A DNA stretch of 64,000 nucleotides, taken from NCBI RefSeq assembly GCF_008692195.1, contig NZ_RXOM01000012.1, positions 41,614 to 105,613 of the forward strand. The letters run 5' to 3'. A program made the translations under genes and the position numbers. This document shows positions 17,051 through 24,486 of the stretch, piece by piece. The stretch is from Salegentibacter sp. R32 (GTDB taxonomy: Bacteria; Bacteroidota; Bacteroidia; Flavobacteriales; Flavobacteriaceae). The notes beneath the pieces were generated by a model, which was given only the letters and a program-made list of their open reading frames with translations, was not told the origin of the DNA and did no database searches. The first letter of the stretch is position 1. Every line of letters starts with the position of its first letter.

Positions 17051-17563
17051 CTAAAGTAGCTTGAATTTATTTAATTCATCACCTAAGTAAACTTTTCCAT
17101 AATTATCTACTAAGCCATTTTTTCTAATCATCGTTTTTCTAAAATAAGGTGTCGCTGCTTTATATTCATTAGATTTTTTATAGCCTTGTATAAAGTTATC
17201 CTTTGTGATGTGCCCTAATTTAATTACTTTCCTATTTCTAGAAATTTCGATTAAAATTAATTCATCATACTTATTATTAATTTTGGTAGTACCACCAAAT
17301 TTGTTTTCTGCTGTAATAGTTTTTACAGATACCTTTGCCTTAGATAAATCATAGCATTTAATATCATAACCTTCATTGTTATTAACATTTAAAACCTCAG
17401 GTTTCCTGTTAGTTTGTTCCAGAAATGAATGAGCTATAGCTTCTCCTATTCTACCAATAATATTATCATTTCCATTTAAAACTTTATCGTTATTAGCAAA
17501 ATTCAAAAACTCATCTCTTGCTTCTAGATAATTCCTACAAACTTCTTTCCGTTTATCTATCAT
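17051..17563 (-). CDS. Unknown protein, PD-(D/E)XK nuclease-like
   Basis: A 170-residue cytoplasmic protein I do not recognise by name. Residues about 36-85 show the layout of small PD-(D/E)XK-fold proteins of the DUF6998 or restriction-like kind: an N-terminal helix with GRIGEAIAHSFLE (candidate Glu), then GYDIKCYD (candidate Asp) and VSVKTIT (strand with the conserved Lys). The C-terminal half is basic and rich in Lys and Tyr. It lies alone between the tRNA cluster and the divergent carotenoid regulator, and its AT-rich codon use differs somewhat from the neighbours. Such position and fold suggest an acquired gene, perhaps a defence or DNA-end-processing nuclease, but this is inference. Confidence 0.55.
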   Translation of the reverse strand: MIDKRKEVCRNYLEARDEFLNFANNDKVLNGNDNIIGRIGEAIAHSFLEQTNRKPEVLNVNNNEGYDIKCYDLSKAKVSVKTITAENKFGGTTKINNKYDELILIEISRNRKVIKLGHITKDNFIQGYKKSNEYKAATPYFRKTMIRKNGLVDNYGKVYLGDELNKFKLL

Positions 17564-17595
17564 AATAGTAAATTATTATTTTAATGACGATAAGT

Positions 17596-17664
17596 TACAA
17601 AGTTTCATAAACCACTTTGTTTAACTATTTAACTTATTTTTTAAACAAAATAAAAAACTTTGTA
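17596..17664. promoter_or_regulatory. Nested inverted repeats, candidate operator of the carotenoid regulator
   Basis: TACAAAGTTT (17596-17605) pairs perfectly with AAACTTTGTA (17655-17664). Inside them TTTGTTTAA (17616-17624) pairs perfectly with TTAAACAAA (17641-17649). The outer right arm ends two bases before the -7 box at 17666. Four related ACTTTGT/ACAAAGT-like half-sites between divergent genes fit binding by a dimer or tetramer regulator such as the MerR/CarH-like protein encoded next to it. Binding itself is inferred. Confidence 0.5.
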
Positions 17665-17665
17665 G

Positions 17666-17673
17666 TAGGTTTG
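17666..17673 (+). promoter_or_regulatory. -7 box of the carotenoid operon
   Basis: TAGGTTTG matches TAnnTTTG exactly, 19 bases before the regulator's ATG. No good TTG lies at -33, which fits a regulated promoter. Confidence 0.5.
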
Positions 17674-17691
17674 AAAATATAACCGAAAACA

Positions 17692-18582
17692 ATGTCTTAC
17701 ATAAAGAAACAATTCAGCATTAAAGACCTTGAAGTTCTTAGTGGTATAAAAGCACATACCTTAAGAATGTGGGAAAAGCGCTATAAAGTTTTAAAACCAG
17801 AGCGTACCGATACCAATATTAGAACCTACGGGTTAGATGATTTACAAAAATTACTGAATATTTCTTTTTTAAATGAAAACGGATATAAAATTTCCCGTAT
17901 TTCTAAATTAAAAGATGAAGAGATTGTCAACTTGGTGAAAAGCATTTCCTCTACCAATAACAGCAACGATAGAGCCATCAAGTCTTTTAAACTATCCATG
18001 TACAATTTCGATCAGAACCTATTTTTTAATACCTATAACAGCCTTCTGAAGACCAAAACTTTTCGGGAAATTTTTCAGCAAGTATTTATTCCTTTATTAG
18101 ATAGTATTGGGATGTTATGGCAAACCAATTCCATTCATCCCGTACACGAGCATTTTATTTCCAATCTCATCAAACAGAAGCTCCTGTTGAACATAGAAAG
18201 ACTTCAACAAGAAAAGCCACAGAAAGCCGATAAAAATTTTGTGCTTTTTTTACCCGAAAATGAAATGCACGACTTAGCCATCCTTTACGTAAACTATGAA
18301 ATTTTATTACACGGTTATCAAGCAATTTACCTAGGCCAAAGCCTTCCCATGAAAGATTTAACTTTCCTCGATAAAGTTTATAATAATCTAAGGTTTATCA
18401 GCTATTTTACAGTAGAACCACAAGATCCAGGCAAATATCTAGAAAATTTCAATGAGCAGATTATTAATAAATTAGATTGTGAGTTTTGGATTTTAGGTCA
18501 ACGTGCCAATTCTATTTTAAAAATACCTTCAGAGAAAATCAAAGTAATGAAATCTTTAGAAGAATTAGTAAGAAGATTATAA
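17692..18582 (+). CDS. MerR-family regulator with cobalamin-binding domain (CarH/LitR-like)
   Basis: A 296-residue transcription regulator. Residues 8-75 are a MerR winged helix (FSIKDLEVLSGIKAHTLRMWEKRYKVLKPERT). Residues about 100-175 form the helical B12-capping domain with W143-x9-E153-H154, exactly the Wx9EH motif that holds adenosylcobalamin in CarH photoreceptors. Residues about 183-296 are a Rossmann-like B12-binding domain; ENEMHDLAILY contains H193 in an ExHxxG-like motif (Ala replaces Gly) followed by GYQAIYLGQSLP. In CarH, light cleaves the cobalt-carbon bond and the repressor leaves its operator, switching on carotenoid genes. The gene leads the crt cluster, its stop 1 base from the crtI ATG, so autoregulation of carotenoid synthesis is likely. 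Light sensing is inferred from motif and context. Confidence 0.88.
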   Translation: MSYIKKQFSIKDLEVLSGIKAHTLRMWEKRYKVLKPERTDTNIRTYGLDDLQKLLNISFLNENGYKISRISKLKDEEIVNLVKSISSTNNSNDRAIKSFKLSMYNFDQNLFFNTYNSLLKTKTFREIFQQVFIPLLDSIGMLWQTNSIHPVHEHFISNLIKQKLLLNIERLQQEKPQKADKNFVLFLPENEMHDLAILYVNYEILLHGYQAIYLGQSLPMKDLTFLDKVYNNLRFISYFTVEPQDPGKYLENFNEQIINKLDCEFWILGQRANSILKIPSEKIKVMKSLEELVRRL

Positions 18583-20040
18583 ATGAAAAAAGTAATTATC
18601 ATAGGTTCAGGATTTTCTTCCTTAGCATCCTCCTGCTATCTAGCCCAACAAGGTTATGAAGTCGAAATTTTCGAGAAAAACGATACCATTGGCGGAAGGG
18701 CAAGACAATATAAAAAAGACGGTTTCACTTTTGATATTGGCCCTACCTGGTACTGGATGCCCGACGTTTTTGAACGCTTTTTTGCCGATTTTGGTAAAAA
18801 GCCTTCCGATTACTATCAACTTTTAAAACTCAGTCCGGCTTATCAAGTTTACTTTGGGAAAAAAGATAAAATCACCATTGGTGATACCTTAGAAAAAATT
18901 TACACAGAATTTGATCGTATCGAACCGGGATGCTCTCAAAAACTGAAAAAATTTATTGACCAAGCTAAAGAAAATTACGATATCGCTATTAAAGATTTGG
19001 TATATCGTCCCGGCGAATCTCCTTTAGAATTAGTTACATTAGAAACAACGAAAAAATTAGGACAATTTTTTAGCACTATAGCCAGAGAAGTTCGCAAAGA
19101 ATTTAAAAATCAAAAACTAGTTCAAGTATTAGAATTTCCGGTTTTGTTTTTAGGAGCCAAACCTAGCGATACGCCGGCATTTTATAACTTTATGAACTTT
19201 GCCGATTTTGGTTTGGGAACGTGGCATCCACAAGGTGGAATGTATCAAGTAATTTTAGGCATTCAAGCTTTAGCAGAATCACTTGGAGTAAAATTCAATA
19301 CCAATCAAAATGTTGAAAAGATTTTAGTTGAAAATAAAATCGCTACAGGAATTATCGCCAACGGGACAAAACATCAAGCAGATATTGTATTAAGCGGCGC
19401 CGATTATCACCATTCTGAGACTTTGTTAGATAAACCATATAGACAATATTCTGAAACTTTCTGGGAGAAGAAAACCTTTGCTCCTTCCTCCCTACTCTTC
19501 TATGTTGGTTTCGATAAGAAATTAAAAAATGTAGAACACCATACTTTATTTTTTGATGTCGATTTTGAAAAACATGCACACGCTATTTATGATGTAAATG
19601 AATGGCCGGAAGACCCACTTTTCTACGCGAGTTTTCCTTCAAAAACAGATACAAATTCTGCTCCCGAAGGTAAAGAAGCAGGTATCTTTCTTATTCCCTT
19701 AGCGCCCGGCATAAAAGATGAACAAGCGTTAAGAGAACGTTATTTTGATAAAATAATCACCCGTTTTGAAAAAATAACACAACAAAACATCAAAAAAAAT
19801 ATTATATTCAAAAAAAGCTTCTGTGTAAACGATTTTATAAAAGAATATAACTCGTACAAAGGGAACGCTTACGGCTTGGCAAATACACTTTTACAAACCG
19901 CTTTCTTAAGACCAAAATTAAAAAGCAAAAAAGTAAAAGGGCTGTATTTTACAGGACAGCTAACCGTCCCGGGACCCGGTGTTCCACCTGCATTAATTTC
20001 AGGAAAATTAGTTTCGGACCTTATTAAAAAATATGAATAA
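18583..20040 (+). CDS. crtI: Phytoene desaturase
   Basis: A 485-residue FAD-dependent desaturase that converts phytoene to lycopene at the membrane. The N-terminal dinucleotide fold is KKVIIIGSGFSSLASSCYLAQ followed by E-rich EIFEKNDTIGGRARQ. The C-terminal signature reads YFTGQLTVPGPGVPPALISG, as in bacterial CrtI. The ATG directly follows the regulator's stop and the next gene begins 4 bp beyond this stop (or overlaps, if its upstream ATG is used). Context with crtB, crtZ and crtY makes phytoene the likely substrate. Confidence 0.95.
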   Translation: MKKVIIIGSGFSSLASSCYLAQQGYEVEIFEKNDTIGGRARQYKKDGFTFDIGPTWYWMPDVFERFFADFGKKPSDYYQLLKLSPAYQVYFGKKDKITIGDTLEKIYTEFDRIEPGCSQKLKKFIDQAKENYDIAIKDLVYRPGESPLELVTLETTKKLGQFFSTIAREVRKEFKNQKLVQVLEFPVLFLGAKPSDTPAFYNFMNFADFGLGTWHPQGGMYQVILGIQALAESLGVKFNTNQNVEKILVENKIATGIIANGTKHQADIVLSGADYHHSETLLDKPYRQYSETFWEKKTFAPSSLLFYVGFDKKLKNVEHHTLFFDVDFEKHAHAIYDVNEWPEDPLFYASFPSKTDTNSAPEGKEAGIFLIPLAPGIKDEQALRERYFDKIITRFEKITQQNIKKNIIFKKSFCVNDFIKEYNSYKGNAYGLANTLLQTAFLRPKLKSKKVKGLYFTGQLTVPGPGVPPALISGKLVSDLIKKYE

Positions 20041-20044
20041 CCCT

Positions 20045-20884
20045 ATGAAATCTATTTTTGATTCCGTATCGAGGCAATGTAGCCAAACCGTCACCAACTC
20101 CTACAGTACATCGTTTTCGGTAGCCACCAAGTTATTGGCTCCTTCCATTAGGCAGGATATTTACAATATTTATGGCTTCGTACGTTTTGCCGATGAAATT
20201 GTAGATACTTTTCATGATTACGATAAAGAAAAGCTTTTTAATGACTTTGAAGTCGAGATGTATAAAGCCGTCGAAAATAAAATCAGCTTAAATCCTATTT
20301 TAAACGCTTTCCAAGAAACCGTTCATAAATACCATATTCCTGCAGAACTGTATGAAGCTTTTATGAAAAGTATGCGAATGGATTTACACAAATCTACCTA
20401 CCTTACTACAGAAGAATACGAAACCTATATCTATGGAAGTGCTGATGTTGTTGGCCTAATGTGCCTAAAAGTTTTTGTAAAAGGAAATCAAGAAAAATAT
20501 GACGAATTAAAAAATGATGCGATGAAATTGGGTTCTGCATTTCAAAAAGTGAACTTTTTAAGAGACTTAAAAGCAGATTTTGAAGATCTAAGCAGAAGTT
20601 ATTTCCCCAACACCAACCTAGAACAATTAGATGAAGCTTCTAAACAAAAAATAATTCAAGAAATTGAAGAAGATTTTGCACAAGCCTTACGTGGTATTGC
20701 GAAACTTCCTGTGGAAGCAAAACTTGGAGTTTACACTGCTTATGTGTATTTTTCTAAATTATTAAAAAAACTTAAAGCCGTTCCTTCTTTAGAAATTAGA
20801 AAAAGAAGAGTTCGCGTTCCTAACTATCAAAAAGCAGGACTTTTAGCACAATGTTACGTGTCTTGCCGATTAAACTTAATATAA
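20045..20884 (+). CDS. crtB: Phytoene synthase
   Basis: About 279 residues from the ATG at 20045 (MKSIFDSVSRQCSQTV); an ATG at 20033 overlaps crtI and is less typical of the family. It condenses two geranylgeranyl diphosphates to phytoene. The first Asp-rich motif is FVRFADEIVDTF and the second is NFLRDLKADFEDL, both binding Mg-diphosphate; YSTSFSVAT and the Gly-Ser-Ala-Asp region YGSADVVGLM also match the squalene/phytoene synthase family. The C-terminus is complete. Confidence 0.95.
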   Translation: MKSIFDSVSRQCSQTVTNSYSTSFSVATKLLAPSIRQDIYNIYGFVRFADEIVDTFHDYDKEKLFNDFEVEMYKAVENKISLNPILNAFQETVHKYHIPAELYEAFMKSMRMDLHKSTYLTTEEYETYIYGSADVVGLMCLKVFVKGNQEKYDELKNDAMKLGSAFQKVNFLRDLKADFEDLSRSYFPNTNLEQLDEASKQKIIQEIEEDFAQALRGIAKLPVEAKLGVYTAYVYFSKLLKKLKAVPSLEIRKRRVRVPNYQKAGLLAQCYVSCRLNLI

Positions 20885-20889
20885 AAATT

Positions 20890-21015
20890 ATGACTATTAT
20901 ATTTTCACTTTTTGTTGTTGCTTGCCTCATTGCAATGGCAAGATTCACTTTTTCAACTCCAAAAGTTAAAGCTGAACGAGTTCGAGTGCAAAAAAGAAAA
21001 CACCCCAAATTATAA
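20890..21015 (+). CDS. Small single-span membrane protein in the carotenoid operon
   Basis: A 41-residue ORF fits between crtB (5 bp after its stop) and crtZ (9 bp before its ATG). It encodes one hydrophobic helix (MTIIFSLFVVACLIAMARF) followed by a strongly basic tail (KVKAERVRVQKRKHPKL), giving an inside-positive single-span topology. Spacing is what one expects of an operon member, and there is no other use of this gap. I know no named family. It could help assemble the carotenoid enzymes at the membrane, but that is speculation; a chance frame cannot be ruled out. Confidence 0.55.
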   Translation: MTIIFSLFVVACLIAMARFTFSTPKVKAERVRVQKRKHPKL

Positions 21016-21024
21016 ACGTACACT

Positions 21025-21474
21025 ATGCAAACTGTATATTGGATACTTATCTTCTTAGGAACCTTCTTCTTTATGGAATTTATGGCGTGGTTTACGCATA
21101 AATACATTATGCACGGTTTTTTATGGTCTTTACACAAAGATCATCATCATAAAGATCACGGCAGTTGGTGGGAGCGTAACGACTTATTTTTTGTGTTTTA
21201 TGCACTGGTAAGTATCGGTTGCTTTTTACTTTGGCGTTACGAAGATGTTTGGTTTACCTTACCAATTGGTTTAGGCATTCTTGCTTACGGTATTGCTTAT
21301 TTTACCGTTCACGATATTTTTATACATCAGCGTTTTAAAATGTTTAGAAATGCTAATAATTGGTACGCACGCGGCATTAGACGTGCGCATAAAATGCATC
21401 ATAAACATTTAGGTAAAGACCACGGTGAAAACTTCGGGATGCTTATTGTACCCTTTAAATATTTTAAGAAGTAG
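21025..21474 (+). CDS. crtZ: Beta-carotene 3-hydroxylase
   Basis: A 149-residue membrane di-iron hydroxylase that converts beta-carotene to zeaxanthin. Four histidine clusters are present: H25-K-Y-I-M-H30, H37-K-D-H-H41, H96-D-x3-H101 and H122-K-M-H-H126. Two hydrophobic stretches precede and follow the second cluster. Length and motif spacing match CrtZ of Flavobacteriaceae. It follows the small 41-residue ORF by 9 bp. Confidence 0.93.
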   Translation: MQTVYWILIFLGTFFFMEFMAWFTHKYIMHGFLWSLHKDHHHKDHGSWWERNDLFFVFYALVSIGCFLLWRYEDVWFTLPIGLGILAYGIAYFTVHDIFIHQRFKMFRNANNWYARGIRRAHKMHHKHLGKDHGENFGMLIVPFKYFKK

Positions 21475-21546
21475 TTGATTTAGTTTAACCTTCAACTTGT
21501 TTCAAGAATCTATAAAAAAATCTACTCATCATATATTTTGATGAGA

Positions 21547-21588
21547 TGCTGAAATCAGCCTGCCTGCCGGACAGGCAGGTTCAGCATG
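21547..21588. repeat. GC-rich palindromic repeat between crtZ and crtY
   Basis: ATGCTGAA (21547-21554) pairs with TTCAGCAT (21581-21588), and inside it CCTGCCTG pairs with CAGGCAGG around CCGGA. The composition is far richer in GC than the surroundings. It resembles the CCTGCCTG-type dispersed palindromes of Bacteroidota and may end or attenuate transcription before crtY. Confidence 0.65.
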
Positions 21589-21618
21589 ACGACTATTTTT
21601 AGTTAGCTTTACCAAGCA

Positions 21619-22761
21619 ATGAACAAAACTTACGATTATATTATTATAGGAACTGGTTTAGCCGGACTTCAATTAGCTTTGGCATTTTCTAAAGATGAAT
21701 ATTTTCAGAATAAAAAAATTGCACTTCTCGATAAATCTTCAAAAACCGAAAACGACAAAACTTGGTGTTTTTGGGAACAAGGAAAAGGAAATTGGGAACG
21801 TCTTATCTATAAATCTTGGTCGGCTGGAGAAGTAATCACTTCATCAAAACATATTGAATTTCAATTAGAACCCTACCAATACAAAATGGTCAGATCGATT
21901 GATTTTTACAACTATGCTTTAGCTGAAATTGAAAAAAATCCAAACCTTCAATTCATCCACGAAGAAGTAACTTATACTGAAGAAAAAGAAAGCTCAGTAA
22001 CTATAAAAACTTCAGAAAGTTATTATGAAGCAGCTCAAGTGTTTGATAGTCGAATTCCAAAGGGATATTTCAGTGAAAAAGAAAAGTACATTAATATCTA
22101 TCAACATTTTAAAGGTTGGATGATCGAAACGGAAGAGCCTGTTTTTAATCCTGATCAATTCACGATGATGGATTATCGCCTGAAATGGAAAGACACGACC
22201 AGCTTCACCTATATTTTACCTCTTTCAACAACTAAAGCATTTGTGGAATACACTTTTTTTACTCCATTTACTACCGAAGAAAAAGTTTACGATGAGAAAT
22301 TAAAAGAATACATTGAAAATTACCTTAACCTAAAAAATTATAAGGTTACAGAAACAGAAATGGGAACTATTCCTATGACCAATTTTCCCTTTCAAAATTA
22401 TCATAGTCAACGCATCACCAAAATAGGAACCGCCGGCGGTTGGGTAAAAGCTTCTACCGGTTATTCATTTAAGCATACTGAGAAGAAAATCAAAAAGCTT
22501 ATTAGGAACATCAAACAAAATCAGCTTCCACACCAAGGTTTGCTAAACTCAAAATTTCAGTATTATGATAAAGTATTCCTGAAAGTTTTGGAGAAGGAAA
22601 ATGAAAAAGGTGAATGGATTTTTGAAAAATTTTATGAAAGGAATTCGATCCAGGAAGTATTTCAATATTTAGATGAAGAAACCAAGATTTCGCAAGATTT
22701 AAAAATTATGGGAAGTTTATTTTCTTCCGCTTTCGTAAAAGCTTTCTTTAGGAGTTTATAA
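21619..22761 (+). CDS. crtY: Lycopene beta-cyclase
   Basis: A 380-residue flavoprotein of the lycopene cyclase family that closes both ends of lycopene to give beta-carotene. The nucleotide-binding start is YDYIIIGTGLAGLQLALAF, followed by LLDKSSKTENDKTWCFWEQ with the W-C-F-W motif of CrtY. Later motifs IPMTNFPF and GTAGGWVKASTGYSF match the family's conserved region. The gene is 144 bp from crtZ, with a large palindrome between them, so it may have its own promoter or be read through. Confidence 0.93.
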   Translation: MNKTYDYIIIGTGLAGLQLALAFSKDEYFQNKKIALLDKSSKTENDKTWCFWEQGKGNWERLIYKSWSAGEVITSSKHIEFQLEPYQYKMVRSIDFYNYALAEIEKNPNLQFIHEEVTYTEEKESSVTIKTSESYYEAAQVFDSRIPKGYFSEKEKYINIYQHFKGWMIETEEPVFNPDQFTMMDYRLKWKDTTSFTYILPLSTTKAFVEYTFFTPFTTEEKVYDEKLKEYIENYLNLKNYKVTETEMGTIPMTNFPFQNYHSQRITKIGTAGGWVKASTGYSFKHTEKKIKKLIRNIKQNQLPHQGLLNSKFQYYDKVFLKVLEKENEKGEWIFEKFYERNSIQEVFQYLDEETKISQDLKIMGSLFSSAFVKAFFRSL

Positions 22762-22840
22762 TATTCTTACTAAGGGCTAAGATTTGGGTGACATTTCGAC
22801 AAATTTTCCTTAAAAATTCACTCAATGACCCAAAATTTTG

Positions 22841-22866
22841 TCACATCGAGCGGAGTCGAGATAACT
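22841..22866. repeat. CGAGCGGAGTCGAG dispersed repeat after crtY
   Basis: TCACATCGAGCGGAGTCGAG is part of the CTTCGACTCCGCTC family. A loose inverted repeat (GACAAATTTT ... AAATTTTGTC) precedes it. It sits between crtY and the convergent thioredoxin gene. Confidence 0.6.
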
Positions 22867-22901
22867 TTTTTAACAACTTACACAGCCCACTTTCATCTTA
22901 A

Positions 22902-23462
22902 TCATTCAGCAATAAGTTTTTCCAAAGCGGTGATAAAACGATCGCTGTTCCAATTAGCAGTTCCGGTTTTATCAAAAACAATATTACCATTTTTAGAAAT
23001 CACATAAGTAGTCGGCAAAGCGTTAGAAGATAAAACTTCCGGTGTTTTACTCGTCGAAAAATATACCGGAAAACTATAATCTTTCTTTTTAAGAAATTCC
23101 ATCACTTTTTCCGGTTTGTCGTTAGTGATAAAATAAAAATCTACCTGTTGTTGGTATTTTTGGTAAAGTTCTTCTAAATCGGGCATTTCAGCAATACAAG
23201 GTGGACACCAAGTTGCCCAAAAGTTAATAAAAACTACTTTGTTTTTAGACTCTTCCAAGTTTTTCCAACGTCCATAAGGGTCTTCCAATTTCCAATAATA
23301 ATTATCCAATTGCTTTTGTTTTTCAGTAGCTACTTGAGCAGGTGTGGAAGCTAAAAGTTGATTCACAAAAACCTGAATTTCTTTTCTTGTCTGTGGAATA
23401 GTGAGCAAGATAATCACTAAAATTATCAAGATATTGCTCCAATATTTTCTTATAAATTTCAT
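22902..23462 (-). CDS. TlpA-like thioredoxin-fold protein, membrane-anchored
   Basis: A 186-residue protein with an N-terminal membrane segment (residues about 8-24, WSNILIILVIILLTIPQ) that should anchor it facing the periplasm. The rest is a thioredoxin/AhpC-TSA fold with VVFINFWATWCPPCIAEMPDLE, the WCPPC redox pair, and cis-Pro region LPTTYVISKNGNIV. TlpA/ResA-type proteins reduce disulfides, for example during cytochrome c maturation; the client here is unknown. Convergent with crtY and divergent from the aldo/keto reductase. Confidence 0.88.
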   Translation of the reverse strand: MKFIRKYWSNILIILVIILLTIPQTRKEIQVFVNQLLASTPAQVATEKQKQLDNYYWKLEDPYGRWKNLEESKNKVVFINFWATWCPPCIAEMPDLEELYQKYQQQVDFYFITNDKPEKVMEFLKKKDYSFPVYFSTSKTPEVLSSNALPTTYVISKNGNIVFDKTGTANWNSDRFITALEKLIAE

Positions 23463-23578
23463 AGTTGCAAAATAAAGAAAGCTCGAGTAATTTCAACTCT
23501 TAATTATTTATTAAGTCTGGAGTGATTTCAGCTTCATGATAAATTTTCTTCCTACTTTCAACAGAAACAAATTTTACT

Positions 23579-24424
23579 ATGAAATATTACCAACTTAACA
23601 ACGGAAATAAAATCCCGGCGATTGGTTTTGGGACTTATCAAGCCGAAGAAAAAGAAGGCATTGAAGCTGTGAAAAAGGCTTTACAAACCGGTTATCGATT
23701 AATTGATACCGCAGCCAAGTATGAAAATGAAGAAGCTGTAGGAAAAGGTATCAAAGAAAGTAAAGTGCCACGTGAAGAAATTATCGTGACCACCAAACTT
23801 TGGCGGGAAGAGTTAGGATACGAAAACACGAAAAAGGCTTTTGAAACTTCCCTCGCCAAACTAGATCTTGATTATATCGATCTATACTTGATTCATTGGC
23901 CGGCAAATGCTAAAAACTATAATAATTGGGAAAAAACCAATAATGAAACTTGGCGAGCGATGGAAGAGCTCGTAAAGGAAGGAAAAGTGAAGAATATTGG
24001 TGTCAGCAATTTTTGGCCGGAACATTTAGAACCTTTACTTGAAGCTGCAGAAATTAAACCGGTGATTAATCAAATTGAATTTCATCCCGGTTATTGGCAA
24101 CCGGAAGTAACCAAATTTTGCAAACAAAACGATATTTTAGTAGAAGCCTGGTCGCCCTTAGCGCGAGGAAAGGTGTTTGAAAATAAAGAAATTAAAACGA
24201 TTGCTGAAAAACACCAAAAATCGGTTGCACAAATTTGCCTACGTTGGATTTTGGAACACGAAGCTTTAGTAATCCCAAAATCTTCCACACCAAAACGCAT
24301 AGAAGATAATTTTGATATTTTCTGTTTTCAATTAACTTCAGAAGAAATTCAAACGATAGATAATTTACCGCAGATGGGCTTTAGTGGAGAACTTCCCAAT
24401 CATTGGCCGGATAAAGTGAATTAA
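23579..24424 (+). CDS. Aldo/keto reductase
   Basis: A 281-residue NADPH-dependent oxidoreductase of the AKR superfamily. The catalytic tetrad can be read: Asp and Tyr in RLIDTAAKYENEEAVG, Lys in IIVTTKLW, His in LYLIHWP. The cofactor-binding C-terminal region includes IPKSSTPKRIEDNFDIF, and GVSNFWPEHLEPLL is another family signature. Closest in style to AKR5-type 2,5-diketo-gluconate reductases, but substrate cannot be told from sequence. Ends at a strong bidirectional terminator shared with aconitase. Confidence 0.9.
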   Translation: MKYYQLNNGNKIPAIGFGTYQAEEKEGIEAVKKALQTGYRLIDTAAKYENEEAVGKGIKESKVPREEIIVTTKLWREELGYENTKKAFETSLAKLDLDYIDLYLIHWPANAKNYNNWEKTNNETWRAMEELVKEGKVKNIGVSNFWPEHLEPLLEAAEIKPVINQIEFHPGYWQPEVTKFCKQNDILVEAWSPLARGKVFENKEIKTIAEKHQKSVAQICLRWILEHEALVIPKSSTPKRIEDNFDIFCFQLTSEEIQTIDNLPQMGFSGELPNHWPDKVN

Positions 24425-24437
24425 AAATTGAGTATAA

Positions 24438-24470
24438 AAAAACTCCTGCTTTTCAGCAGGAGTTTTTATT
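24438..24470. terminator. Bidirectional terminator between AKR and aconitase genes
   Basis: AAAAACTCCTGC (24438-24449) pairs perfectly with GCAGGAGTTTTT (24456-24467) around a six-base loop. Confidence 0.88.
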
Positions 24471-24486
24471 TTCTATAAAAGTTAGC

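Noticed and set aside
16572..17059. Two open frames (75 and 84 codons) sharing a long identical stretch
   Set aside because: They are read straight through the two tRNA-Lys genes and their duplicated tails; the shared stretch is just the translated tRNA.
22825..23007. 60-codon plus-strand open frame after crtY
   Set aside because: It runs through a dispersed repeat and into the antisense of the thioredoxin gene.
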